Shown here: one piece after another, positions 28,252-36,626 of the stretch | How positions within the stretch are numbered: position 1 is the stretch's first letter | Layout: the number at the start of each line of letters is the position of its first letter | Source: Vibrio sp. CB1-14 | GTDB lineage: Bacteria > Pseudomonadota > Gammaproteobacteria > Enterobacterales > Vibrionaceae | Length of the DNA: 64,000 nucleotides | Direction: 5' to 3' | NCBI RefSeq assembly: GCF_040412085.2 | Contig: NZ_CP115921.1 | Location: forward strand, 1,736,001 to 1,800,000 | The notes under the pieces: generated by a model | Told to the model about the DNA's origin: nothing | Database searches by the model: none | What the model saw: only the letters and a program-made list of their open reading frames with translations | Translations under genes and position numbers: made by a program

Positions 28252-29535
28252 CTAAACATCACTGTCTTTCATTGGTTGCTCTTGGTTTGCCATGCGTTTA
28301 TTGGCAACTCGGCGATCAAAATCTGAAATACGCGCTAAGAACTGGCTCTTTTCCTCCTTTGAAATAGATGTCGCCAAAGGAAGGTCTGCCGTAAGTGGGT
28401 TTACGGCACGATTTCGCACCAGCACTTCAAAATGGAGGTGTGGACCTGTCAATCGACCTGTTGCACCCGCAAGCGCAATCTTCTGGCCGCGTTTCACTTG
28501 TTGTCCTTGTCTCACCAAAAATTTAGACAAATGTAAGTAACGTGTGGTGTAAACACTGTTGTGTTCAATGACCACATACTTGCCAGCGTAAGGATGGTTG
28601 CGGATAGCTATTACCTTACCATCACCAGTTGAATAGACCGGTGCACCCACAGGTGTCGCGAAGTCGGTGCCGTTGTGGGGAGATATTCTTCCTGTTACCG
28701 GATGCTTACGCTTAGGGTTAAAGTGGGAGGTTACTCGGCGATAGGCCTTGCCTATAGGGTAGCGGTCAAAAGCTTGTTCTAAGCTATTGCCATCACGGTC
28801 ATAGAAGCGACCGTCATCAGCTAAGAACGCTGCAACCTCTCGATTACCCAATGCAATGGAAATACCTTGAACTTCAGCGTTACCCGTTGGGTGATTACCC
28901 AAGTATTGGTGATTAACCAAAATCTCGAAACGATCACCCGCACGTAATTCTCTGGCGAAGTTAACTTTGTCCCTCAACACTTGAGTAATATTTGCAATCT
29001 GCCTTGTCGAAAGACCAGCTCGATGCGCAGAAGTAGAAAAGCTGCCGTGAACCTCTCCGGAATACAAGGTTTCTTTCCAGTCACCCTGCTCCTCTTCAAA
29101 GCGATACTCAAACGACCCATCTGATTCTTTACTATAGATAGCGCGTTCTACCAAGCTCTGATGGAAGATCATCGACTGTAACTGTTTTGATTGTGAGTCG
29201 ATAATAAGCTCGAGATGATCGCCTGGTTTGATAGTGTCGAGTTTTAATACATTCAGGTCAGCTTCTAGAACATGCTGAAGAGTTGAGTAACCAAGGTTCC
29301 ATGATGAGAAAACGGAACTTAAGGTATCCCCTACTTTGACAAAGTAGTGAACTCGAGTTGAATGGTCTTTTGGCTGGTCTAGATTCGAAAAAGAATCCAA
29401 AACTGTCTCTCCTAGATAAGGAGTCACCTTTATTTCAACAGACTCTGGTGTCGGTTCAGGCAGAAAGCTAATTAAAGAAGCAATAGAGAGAGCGATGACA
29501 GCAGTAGTCATCAAGATAGGACGAAGAAGCTTCAT
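28252..29535 (-). CDS. shyB: M23 peptidoglycan DD-endopeptidase, ShyB-like (zinc-starvation type)
   Basis: This 427-residue protein starts at ATG 29535. One N-terminal TM or signal helix (about 1–25) is followed by a LysM-like/OapA region (VGDTLSSVFSSW near 70) and an M23 (LytM) domain. Its zinc ligands are intact: HNGTDF (H, D) and HLHF (H-x-H). M23 endopeptidases cut peptidoglycan crosslinks during growth. Vibrio has ShyA, ShyB and ShyC; the Zur box just upstream points to ShyB, which V. cholerae makes when zinc is scarce. Sequence alone does not separate the three. Confidence 0.85.
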   Translation of the reverse strand: MKLLRPILMTTAVIALSIASLISFLPEPTPESVEIKVTPYLGETVLDSFSNLDQPKDHSTRVHYFVKVGDTLSSVFSSWNLGYSTLQHVLEADLNVLKLDTIKPGDHLELIIDSQSKQLQSMIFHQSLVERAIYSKESDGSFEYRFEEEQGDWKETLYSGEVHGSFSTSAHRAGLSTRQIANITQVLRDKVNFARELRAGDRFEILVNHQYLGNHPTGNAEVQGISIALGNREVAAFLADDGRFYDRDGNSLEQAFDRYPIGKAYRRVTSHFNPKRKHPVTGRISPHNGTDFATPVGAPVYSTGDGKVIAIRNHPYAGKYVVIEHNSVYTTRYLHLSKFLVRQGQQVKRGQKIALAGATGRLTGPHLHFEVLVRNRAVNPLTADLPLATSISKEEKSQFLARISDFDRRVANKRMANQEQPMKDSDV

Positions 29536-29560
29536 AATGGTGATACGAAAAACAAACAAT

Positions 29561-29575
29561 TGTTATATTATAACA
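29561..29575. promoter_or_regulatory. Zur box of the shyB promoter
   Basis: TGTTATA-T-TATAACA is a perfect 7-1-7 palindrome, identical to the core of the gammaproteobacterial Zur consensus. It ends 25 bp before the shyB ATG, and on the coding strand contains TATAAT, a likely -10. Zur with zinc bound would block this promoter. Confidence 0.85.
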
Positions 29576-29672
29576 TCTCCCATCAAGTAAAGAAAACATA
29601 ACTATTGCCCAACTTTGTATCAAACGGTGAGCAGAAAACTACGCCATCATACTATAAAACCTAATCACAAAA

Positions 29673-29708
29673 GAAAAACACCACAAAATCTTTCAATTTT
29701 ATGGCGTT
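29673..29708 (-). terminator. Terminator of the aldo/keto reductase gene
   Basis: On the minus strand CGCCA-T-AAAAT / ATTTT-G-TGGTG (with wobble pairs) and a TGAAAG loop is followed by five T residues, 25 bp after the stop. Confidence 0.65.
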
Positions 29709-29733
29709 TCTTGGTTCAAAGTATCAGGACGGT

Positions 29734-30642
29734 CTATGGCACACCATGACCTTTAGATGCTACCCAAACTCGATACCACTGCTCACGAGTTAGCTCAATG
29801 TCTAACGCCGAAATAGCGGCTTTTACACGCTCAATCTTACCAGAGCCAATGATAGGAAGCGGGTTAGATGGCAGACGTTTCACCCAAGCGTAAATCACTT
29901 GGTCGATGCTTGTCGCGCCGACTTCTGCTCGAATCGCTTCAAGTTCACTGCGAACACGCTGGGCTTGTTCAGATTGACCATTAAAGATCTCACCACCAGC
30001 AAGAGTAGACCAAGCCATTGGCTTCACTCTTAGTTGCTGTAGCTGATCTAAAGTACCATCGTGAGCAACTTCAAAGTTAATTGGGTTGATTTCAACTTGG
30101 TTAGTGACCAGAGACTTGCTTAAGCGCGATTGCAGTAACTCATACTGACGCGGCGTGAAGTTAGATACACCAAAGTGTTTCACTTTACCGATTTTATACA
30201 ACTCGTTAAATGCATCGGCGACTTCGTCAGCATCCATTAAAACGTCTGGACGGTGAATCAGCAGAACATCAAGCTCATTCACACCCAGTCTCTGTAGAGA
30301 GTTATCTACCGATTCATAAATGTGCTTTGCACTGGTGTCATAATGGTTGATCTTGCGATCTGAGAACTTGTCACTACATAGCTTAATATCGCACTTTGAA
30401 ACGATCTGGATTTCCTCACGGACTGATGGATCCAGTGCCAGCGCTTCACCAAATAGTGTCTCACACTCATAGTTGCCATAAATATCGGCGTGATCAACGG
30501 TCGTCACACCCAGTTCGATATGCTGTTTAAGGAAGGTCAAACGTTCTTGCGGTGTCATCCCCCAATCAGCCAAACGCCAATACCCCTGAACCAGCTCGGA
30601 AAATTCCGTCCCATTTGGCGCCATCGTTACTTTAGAAACCAT
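29734..30642 (-). CDS. ydhF: Aldo/keto reductase, YdhF-like
   Basis: This 302-residue TIM-barrel reductase has the catalytic set: Asp in TVDHADIYG, Tyr in the same motif, Lys in VSKCDI and His in LLIHRPD. NADPH-binding residues lie near IIGSGKIERV. It closely resembles E. coli YdhF, whose substrate is unknown. ATG 30642 is preceded by AAGGAG. It is divergent from the HTH regulator gene, and their 96-bp gap contains a palindromic operator candidate. Confidence 0.88.
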   Translation of the reverse strand: MVSKVTMAPNGTEFSELVQGYWRLADWGMTPQERLTFLKQHIELGVTTVDHADIYGNYECETLFGEALALDPSVREEIQIVSKCDIKLCSDKFSDRKINHYDTSAKHIYESVDNSLQRLGVNELDVLLIHRPDVLMDADEVADAFNELYKIGKVKHFGVSNFTPRQYELLQSRLSKSLVTNQVEINPINFEVAHDGTLDQLQQLRVKPMAWSTLAGGEIFNGQSEQAQRVRSELEAIRAEVGATSIDQVIYAWVKRLPSNPLPIIGSGKIERVKAAISALDIELTREQWYRVWVASKGHGVP

Positions 30643-30709
30643 GGGTTATCTCCTTATTTAAATCTGCCCACATCCTAAGCTTGTTTACCAAGGCTCACAA
30701 CGGGTAAAA

Positions 30710-30723
30710 TTCGAAAAAACGAA
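30710..30723. promoter_or_regulatory. Candidate operator between the reductase and HTH genes
   Basis: TTCG-AAAAAA-CGAA is a perfect inverted repeat ending 15 bp before the GTG start of the HTH gene, a typical place for autorepression. A related repeat TCCG-AAAAA-CGGA occurs at 31446–31458 before the first porin gene. Confidence 0.45.
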
Positions 30724-30738
30724 CTGGAGTACGAAGTT

Positions 30739-31197
30739 GTGAGCTTTGCTGAAAGACTTAAAGAATTGATTGGACAAGAAAGCGTCAGTGGCTTCGCTCG
30801 CCGCGTTGAACTCTCTGAAGCACTTATACGCAAATATCTTAAAGGCAGTGAACCAAGCTTAGCAAAAGCTAATCAAATCGCGATGAAAGCCAACTGCTCA
30901 CTTGAGTGGCTAGCCACTGGCTGCGGCTATTTATATCGTCAAGCAGAAGTGGTTGATATGCCCGCCTACCAACTCGCTCACGAAACCGTACTAGGTAATA
31001 AGCTCGCTGAAAGTGACACCCTCACTCATCGCAAACTCATCATCGCTTATCAATACTTACGTGCGACTAAGAAAAGTGATGGGCATTTAGATGCTCATGG
31101 TATGAAAAGGTGCTTGCTAGCATCACTAACTAATAAATTACCCACTAAAAACCCCAGAGCATTTACACCAACTCAAACCCGCGCAACAAAATCGTAA
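30739..31197 (+). CDS. Helix-turn-helix (Cro/CI-type) regulator
   Basis: This 152-residue protein starts at GTG 30739, nine bases after GGAG. An HTH domain (about 1–65) is visible: FAERLKELIG, FARRVELSEALIRKYLKG and SLAKANQIAMKA, followed by EWLATGCG, typical of phage-repressor-like proteins. The C-terminal half is basic, without a recognised effector domain or the Ser/Lys protease of LexA-like repressors. No phage genes surround it. Its position suggests local control of ydhF, itself and possibly the porins. Confidence 0.8.
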   Translation: MSFAERLKELIGQESVSGFARRVELSEALIRKYLKGSEPSLAKANQIAMKANCSLEWLATGCGYLYRQAEVVDMPAYQLAHETVLGNKLAESDTLTHRKLIIAYQYLRATKKSDGHLDAHGMKRCLLASLTNKLPTKNPRAFTPTQTRATKS

Positions 31198-31272
31198 CAT
31201 CCATCTGTGACACATAGATTATACCGCCCCATGTATTCGCATTACAAATAGTTCAACATTCACTCCTTTGAT

Positions 31273-31294
31273 AAATGTGACCAAGATTAAACGC
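31273..31294. promoter_or_regulatory. Weak CRP-like site upstream of porin 1
   Basis: AAATGTGA forms a perfect left half-site, followed after six bases by TTAAA, a poor right half. About 190 bp before the porin start. Low support. Confidence 0.2.
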
Positions 31295-31445
31295 ATGTTT
31301 GAATAAAATACCTTACACTAATATCAACAAACAGATTTATTAAGAGCAAAGGAATATTCCACAAACCGAATATAACCAACTCTCCAATAATGTCCCCCAA
31401 TAGTGGTATTCGAAAATTGAAATATTTTTGAAGGGGGTTCTTATA

Positions 31446-31458
31446 TCCGAAAAACGGA
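31446..31458. promoter_or_regulatory. Inverted repeat in the porin 1 leader
   Basis: TCCG-AAAAA-CGGA lies 22 bp before the porin start, just ahead of its AAAAAGGAAT ribosome-binding site. It resembles the repeat at 30710–30723. TTCGAAAATTGAA at 31409–31421 is a weaker relative. Confidence 0.4.
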
Positions 31459-31480
31459 ATAAATATAAAAAGGAATACAT

Positions 31481-32689
31481 ATGAAAAGTCTATTCAAGCT
31501 TTCTACTTTGGCAGTAAGTGTGTTTGCAGCATCGCAAGTTGCTGCAATTGAGTTGTATAATTCTGAAGGTACTAGCGCAAACATGTACGGCGGTATTGCA
31601 GCACAAGTCAGCGCATATGATTATGACGAATCAACGATTATCGGCAATGACGCAGGCTTTGCTTATAACTCAGACCAAACTCATATTGAAGATCCAGGCT
31701 CATGGTTTGGTTTTGATATCAAACACCAAATGGGTAAAGTGTATGGTCTTGCAAAAATTGAATGGGATGTAGACTTTTCAACATCGACAGACCTTGATAG
31801 TCGCCGCGCGCTAACCGCACGTCAGACATTTGCTGGTTTCGGCCACGATGATTTTGGTTCAATTACTATTGGTCGCCAAGAGAGCCCCTACATGAAAACG
31901 GACAAGGGCTACTACGCATACTGGGTTGGTGGTCTTAACATGATGCAATCTGACGAACTTGGTAGTCGCCGTTCTCAAAACACAGTAGTTTGGCAGAATG
32001 ATTTTGATAACCTTTATATAGGCCTACAATATCAAGCTCGCCGCAGCGTAGATGACCTAATTACCTTTGGTGGTAACGGCCTGAACTTTGGCTCATTGCT
32101 AGAAGTTAATGGTGATCCTGTAACAATCAAAGGCGGTTATGGCGCAGCAGTTGCCTATACTATCGAGCAAACTGGCACATATTTAGCGGCAGCTTACAAC
32201 CAAGCTAACGATATCAACGGTTCTTTCATTGACCTTCTTGGAATCCCTGATGCTGCAGCGGCAATTACAGCTACTGACGCAGAAGTTAAGCAGTACGCAC
32301 TAGCACTTGAGCAACACTTGCTAGATGGCGCATTATCACTTTCTGCGCGTTACGAAGAATTTACAGCAAAAGACGGCCTAAATTCATTTGACTCAAAAAC
32401 GACTACATTTGGCCTTGGCGCAAACATGTACGTGTCTGAAACAGTCCGTATTTACGGTGGCTACGAAATGGCCGAAGAGAAAGACGAAAAACTTGGTCGT
32501 ACTAAGACTGAAATGACTTCGTTTAACCTAGGTGCGGCATACGCTCCCGTGCCTTGGGGTGAAGTTTACCTAGAAAGCTATACGGACGATCTTAAACTTA
32601 ACGATGGTCTGAACTTCAATGACTTTACTTCTGTTGGCGTTGAATCCAAAGGCACTCACTTCTTCCTAGGTGCTGCAGTATTCTTCTAA
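31481..32689 (+). CDS. Outer-membrane porin 1 (Gram-negative porin family)
   Basis: This 402-residue protein has a signal peptide (about 1–22, ending QVAA), then a barrel beginning IELYNSEGTSANMYGGI and ending in the aromatic C-terminal Phe needed for BAM assembly. The 16-strand general porin pattern is clear, including TIGRQESPYMK and an acidic loop 3. It is related to OmpU-type porins but I cannot name it. AAAGGA precedes ATG 31481. Porin 2 follows 416 bp downstream. Permeant solutes are unknown. Confidence 0.85.
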   Translation: MKSLFKLSTLAVSVFAASQVAAIELYNSEGTSANMYGGIAAQVSAYDYDESTIIGNDAGFAYNSDQTHIEDPGSWFGFDIKHQMGKVYGLAKIEWDVDFSTSTDLDSRRALTARQTFAGFGHDDFGSITIGRQESPYMKTDKGYYAYWVGGLNMMQSDELGSRRSQNTVVWQNDFDNLYIGLQYQARRSVDDLITFGGNGLNFGSLLEVNGDPVTIKGGYGAAVAYTIEQTGTYLAAAYNQANDINGSFIDLLGIPDAAAAITATDAEVKQYALALEQHLLDGALSLSARYEEFTAKDGLNSFDSKTTTFGLGANMYVSETVRIYGGYEMAEEKDEKLGRTKTEMTSFNLGAAYAPVPWGEVYLESYTDDLKLNDGLNFNDFTSVGVESKGTHFFLGAAVFF

Positions 32690-32728
32690 TGCCATCTTGA
32701 GTTAGACACTAACTAGTAAGTTTCCTTT

Positions 32729-32765
32729 AAAGCCCTTTGTACATTTCTGTGCAAAGGGCTTTTAT
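32729..32765 (+). terminator. Terminator of porin 1
   Basis: Stem AAAGCCCTTTG / CAAAGGGCTTT with T run, 40 bp after the stop. The remaining AT-rich gap to 33105 holds no gene or clear signal that I can see. Confidence 0.88.
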
Positions 32766-33105
32766 TTATCCCCCTAATCACTTCTCTCAGCGACTCGATC
32801 AACAAAGAAGCTTTCAGCTCAATAAATGAGCACACATTATCCCTCAATTACCAATCATACAAATATCCAATAGTTCAGACCACAAACCATGTATAACCCC
32901 AACAAATAAAAATTAATAAAAATATAAACTGTGATTTCAACCCGATATTCATCACCATTTTATCCATAGAATCCACATCAAAATAATCTGAAAAGGAAGC
33001 AATTCAGCACAAAACAAGAATAGACACTGTTAATAGACCTCATTCATTAACTACGTACTACCCATAAGCAATCCAACCAATCAACTACCACTAGAACGAA
33101 TACAT

Positions 33106-34320
33106 ATGAACAGACATTGCATTAGACTTTTAACGTTTTCATTTACATTGACGTGTTTTCCCGCCCTTGCCGCTGTCGAACTGTATAACCAAGAAGGTAC
33201 AGAGCTTTCCGTTTACGGCGCTATTGCCGCGCAAGTGAGCCAATATGATTATGACCAATCCTCTGCGATGGGAAGTCCTGAAGGTTATAACTACAACAGC
33301 GATATTGTTCACATTGAGGATCCAGGTTCTTACGTCGGTATCGACCTCTCTCACCAAGTGGGTTCAATGCGTGGACTTGTAAAACTCGAGTGGGATGTGA
33401 ACTTCGGTACACAGTCCGATACATCTGACGAGGCACTACAACAACGTCAAACCTACGTTGGGTTTGCGCATGACGATTACGGCCAAGTGACCATCGGTAG
33501 ACAAGAGAGTCCCTACATGAAAACCGATAAGGGCTATTACGCTTATTGGGCTGGCGGACTTAACATGATGCAATCAGATGAACTTGGCAGTCGTCGCACT
33601 GCTAATACCGTGGTTTGGTCAAAACAGACCGATAGCTTTTATTTGGGGCTTCAATACCAGGCGAGTAGGAATGTTGAACAAATTTCTTTCGGTAACGGGC
33701 TCAATTTTGGTTCCGTTTTTCAACCAACTGAAGACACGCCAAATATCTCAATAGACAACGGCTTTGGTGTTGCCGCTACCTACACATTCGATTTTGGTAC
33801 CTATGTGGCGCTTGCCTATAACCAAGCAAATAATATTAATGGTAAATTCATCGACTTACTGGGCATCCCTGATCCATCATTTAGCCTTGTCGCGAGCGAT
33901 GCCAAAGTACAACAGTACGCTCTGGCGTTAGAGCATCACTTCTTTGACGGTCAGCTTTCTGTATCCGGACGCTATGAGCGCTTCAACGCGCAAGATGGCA
34001 CTGCGGCACCCAGTTTCGATGGTACTACCGACAATATTGGTGTTGGTGCCAACTGGTTTATCACCGATGCCGTGCGAGTTTACGGCAGCTATGAGTGGGC
34101 ACTCGATAAGAACAACCTAACGCAAACCACAAATACTAAAGTGAGTATGATCAACGTCGGGGCAGCTTGGGCTCCGGTGCCTTGGGGGGAGCTGTACATG
34201 GAAGCCTACCACGATGATGTCACGCTAAATCAAACCCTAGATTGGCAATCAGGTGCTGCTCCGTCTGATTTTCGCGGTAACGCAACTCACATCTTCCTCG
34301 GTGCGGCCGTATTATTTTAG
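33106..34320 (+). CDS. Outer-membrane porin 2, tandem paralogue of porin 1
   Basis: This 404-residue protein has a signal peptide (ending LAA near 22), then a barrel beginning VELYNQEGTELSVYGAI and ending AAVLF with C-terminal Phe. It is clearly homologous to porin 1, with long shared blocks (GRQESPYMKTDKGYYAYW, LNMMQSDELGSRR). Ribosome-binding site before ATG 33106 is poor (ACGAATACAT), unlike porin 1, so expression may be low or conditional. It arose by tandem duplication, and divergence lies mainly in loops. Confidence 0.85.
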   Translation: MNRHCIRLLTFSFTLTCFPALAAVELYNQEGTELSVYGAIAAQVSQYDYDQSSAMGSPEGYNYNSDIVHIEDPGSYVGIDLSHQVGSMRGLVKLEWDVNFGTQSDTSDEALQQRQTYVGFAHDDYGQVTIGRQESPYMKTDKGYYAYWAGGLNMMQSDELGSRRTANTVVWSKQTDSFYLGLQYQASRNVEQISFGNGLNFGSVFQPTEDTPNISIDNGFGVAATYTFDFGTYVALAYNQANNINGKFIDLLGIPDPSFSLVASDAKVQQYALALEHHFFDGQLSVSGRYERFNAQDGTAAPSFDGTTDNIGVGANWFITDAVRVYGSYEWALDKNNLTQTTNTKVSMINVGAAWAPVPWGELYMEAYHDDVTLNQTLDWQSGAAPSDFRGNATHIFLGAAVLF

Positions 34321-34354
34321 CCATCTCAACCTCTAGAGACTAAACACAGCCACT

Positions 34355-34386
34355 AAGGTGCTTGATGATCATATCAAGCACCTTGC
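34355..34386 (+). terminator. Hairpin after porin 2
   Basis: Perfect 12-bp stem AAGGTGCTTGAT / ATCAAGCACCTT with a 6-nt loop, 35 bp after the stop. The T tract is poor, so this may be a terminator or a 3'-stabilising hairpin. Confidence 0.65.
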
Positions 34387-34481
34387 TTCGATAATTTCGA
34401 CACTAAAAGACGAACAATGGATGGCAAATCGAGTTACAAAGCTTACAATGCACCATCAAATACATAGCTAGATGACTCACC

Positions 34482-34928
34482 ATGATTCCTGATTACACAT
34501 TCGATACCCTCAACACCATGCCACGACAAGAACTTGAAGAATTTGCTGCGCGTATGATAAGCCGCATGGTACCCGAGGACGTAATGACCGAGCTGTTCAC
34601 CTTCGAGCAAGAAGAAGTGGATAACGAAGAACGTATGCTAGCAACCCAGCTTGACGCCATTTTAAGAATGACCGCGATTGCTCTGTGTGAGATTCAACAA
34701 GCATTTGACGATTCAGACAATGCTATCCAGAACAGTGAGCGTATGACGCGTCTCGTCTTATGGCACTTCTACTCCGTGTCATTCAACCTTGAAAAAGCGA
34801 TCCCGTTGCAGACCCACTGTAACCACGTCGAAGTGTTGCTGAATAACCGACCTAAAGACGTACTAGGCTGGGTAAAGGAACTGAATGACTTGTTGCACTC
34901 TTACGCAGAGATCAACACTGAAAACTAA
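34482..34928 (+). CDS. Hypothetical acidic helical protein
   Basis: This 148-residue protein is strongly acidic, predicted nearly all helical, with no signal peptide or TM segment. I do not recognise a domain. Features include MPRQELEEFAARMISRMVPEDVM at the N-terminus (start of a helix bundle) and a single CNH motif near residue 110. The ribosome-binding site is weak. The gene directly precedes the basic Gln-rich gene at 35052, with 123 bp between them. An acidic protein next to a basic, unusual one could be a partner or chaperone, but that is inference only. Confidence 0.6.
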   Translation: MIPDYTFDTLNTMPRQELEEFAARMISRMVPEDVMTELFTFEQEEVDNEERMLATQLDAILRMTAIALCEIQQAFDDSDNAIQNSERMTRLVLWHFYSVSFNLEKAIPLQTHCNHVEVLLNNRPKDVLGWVKELNDLLHSYAEINTEN

Positions 34929-34986
34929 ACATCAACTGTTCGGTAAAACCTAGATTCTGAGCAAATCTCTCCTAACCTATTTTGAG

Positions 34987-35018
34987 TGATGTTGTTGCAT
35001 ATCGTGATAACAACATCA
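34987..35018. repeat. Ten-base-pair inverted repeat upstream of the Gln-rich gene
   Basis: TGATGTTGTT and AACAACATCA are perfect arms around 12 nt, ending 33 bp before ATG 35052. As RNA it makes a stable hairpin just before the ribosome-binding site; as DNA it could be an operator. No T run follows, so a terminator is unlikely. Confidence 0.7.
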
Positions 35019-35051
35019 ATTCATAACAAGTCGTTAGGGAGACGTTATACA

Positions 35052-35759
35052 ATGTATTCAGATTTGCTTGAACCTCAGCCGCAGCAGAAAAAGAAACAAC
35101 ATCAACCATCGATCACCCAGCGACGTGCGGCTTCCACGAAGGCTTTGTCGGATCAGCGCAGCAATTCTGAACAACCCAACGTAGCTCAGCGTCAACCCAA
35201 CCTCCAAGATAATCGTCTACTCCACGCTGCGAACTCTCCCATCCAACACCATTCTAAACAAAGTTCCCAACCACACACTCCAACAACCAACGTGATGCAA
35301 CGAGCGAAAGTGCCTGATGGCTTCGATCCCGATGCTTGGGAGAGCCTCCCCTCTCATGCTCAAGCTGTTTATAAGCTCATCGCACAATCACCTAACTTCG
35401 ACATACTTCGACACGACATGGGTGAGAACAAACTCATTGCAGAATGTGCAAACCTGGGTATGGCTCTTGAACTTGCTGAAAGGTCGGTCAAATCGCTGAC
35501 CGATTACGCCACTATGGTGAACAAAAACGCAGCCAAAGCAAAAGCAAAAGCAGTCGCTAAACAAGCTGTAGGGTTTGGTGTCGGTGTCGGTACGTCATAT
35601 GGTAGCATGGCTCTCAAACCCGTCGCAAATGGCGTTGGTAACCATTTGGCGGGCTACGCAATCAAGCAAGGTGTTAGTGGAACCGGAGTAGGCGTCAAAA
35701 AAGGCAGCCAATGGGCTGCTGGCAAACTTGCCAGCAAAAAAGTTGGTTCTGCAAAGTGA
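35052..35759 (+). CDS. Hypothetical basic protein: Gln-rich disordered N-terminus, Gly/Lys-rich C-terminus
   Basis: This 235-residue protein starts at ATG 35052 (MYSDLLEPQPQQKKK), after GGGAG. Residues about 1–95 are Gln/Pro/Ser-rich and disordered, with repeated Q-R motifs (ITQRR, VAQRQ, VMQRA) and DNR followed by AANSP. Residues about 96–160 form a compact helical segment. Residues about 160–235 are rich in Ala/Gly/Lys with amphipathic stretches (VGFGVGVGTSYGSMA). The Q-R, DNR and NSP pattern recalls N-termini of cargo proteins of extracellular contractile injection systems; this is a resemblance only, and no injection genes are present. No catalytic motif is seen. Confidence 0.6.
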   Translation: MYSDLLEPQPQQKKKQHQPSITQRRAASTKALSDQRSNSEQPNVAQRQPNLQDNRLLHAANSPIQHHSKQSSQPHTPTTNVMQRAKVPDGFDPDAWESLPSHAQAVYKLIAQSPNFDILRHDMGENKLIAECANLGMALELAERSVKSLTDYATMVNKNAAKAKAKAVAKQAVGFGVGVGTSYGSMALKPVANGVGNHLAGYAIKQGVSGTGVGVKKGSQWAAGKLASKKVGSAK

Positions 35760-35974
35760 GACCAGACTTCGTAGCGTCCTCAAAGACATCGGCCTTGCCT
35801 ATGTACTATTTAACAACTGTAGGTTTGGCAATGAAGATAAAATCATACAAGTGAAGAACGCCATGTTGAGCTCACATACTATTGTTCAACACGCGGTCGA
35901 CCATATATGCACCCAAAGATAATCAAGAATACCCTTCAAACGGCAATCGATGCCGCTCATTCGGCTTCTAAACC

Positions 35975-36355
35975 TCAATCCGTTAACCATTCAATGGCGT
36001 CTTGGTAGTTGCCAAAAGATGCCATGTCTCCAGCAATAAACCAGCTACCTATTTTACTCGCGAGTTCCTGCCAGTTTTTGTCACCGTAAATCGCGATCTT
36101 TTCTATGTTGAAGCCTAGTTTTAACCCTAACTGAAAATCATCCCAGGCGGCTCTTAACTCCCAGCCAGAAAACTCGGTAATGTCGACCAGCATTTTCATG
36201 TGCTTGGCAGATATCCCCTGCAAACTCGACTCAAGTACTGGCGTTATCGCTTGGTAGTCTTCATGAGTAAGCTTGCCTGTTGCCTTGAGAATTAGCAGTG
36301 ATTCGCCTTCAATGCGCTCTATTCCAATCGTAATTCCGTGACGTTGTGTGTTCAT
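35975..36355 (-). CDS. SpoIIAA-like (STAS-fold, DUF3478-type) protein
   Basis: This 126-residue protein fits the SpoIIAA-like family: an N-terminal two-strand unit with GKLTHEDYQAITPVLE, the core strand MKMLVDITEFSGWELRAAWDD and a later IAIYGDKNWQELASKI helix. Members have a STAS-like fold and are found as single genes, often linked to carotenoid or membrane stress contexts; function unknown. No phosphorylatable serine of the true anti-anti-sigma type is clear. It is flanked by gaps of 215 bp (35760–35974) and 271 bp (36356–36626) in which I see no further gene. Confidence 0.8.
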   Translation of the reverse strand: MNTQRHGITIGIERIEGESLLILKATGKLTHEDYQAITPVLESSLQGISAKHMKMLVDITEFSGWELRAAWDDFQLGLKLGFNIEKIAIYGDKNWQELASKIGSWFIAGDMASFGNYQDAIEWLTD

Positions 36356-36626
36356 AGTTTTCCCCTACGCTTCCATCACCTGATTAAACAATAGAGTAAA
36401 TCTGAAATGAAAATGTTGAAGTCACAACCAAACTTCACCAAATCCTTATGAAAGAGTGCAAAAAGCTAAAACGTACGATAGCTGTTCATAAGAGGCTGTT
36501 AGTTTTCGCCCGCTAAATACGGCAACTTTTCATACCAACATTAACCTTATTAAGAACCGCATTTATACCTACAATGATGATGTGACAAATCGTAAAACAT
36601 AACATTAACAAGACCTATAACTAACC

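Noticed and set aside
30739..31197. Prophage remnant at the HTH gene
   Set aside because: The HTH domain is phage-repressor-like, but no integrase, attachment repeats or other phage genes are nearby.
31273..31294. Functional CRP site before porin 1
   Set aside because: Only the left half matches well; listed as a low-confidence feature rather than a finding.
35728..35922. Small gene overlapping the end of the Gln-rich gene
   Set aside because: It needs a TTG start without a ribosome-binding site and shows no protein-like pattern. A GTG overlapping the upstream stop gives only about 31 residues.
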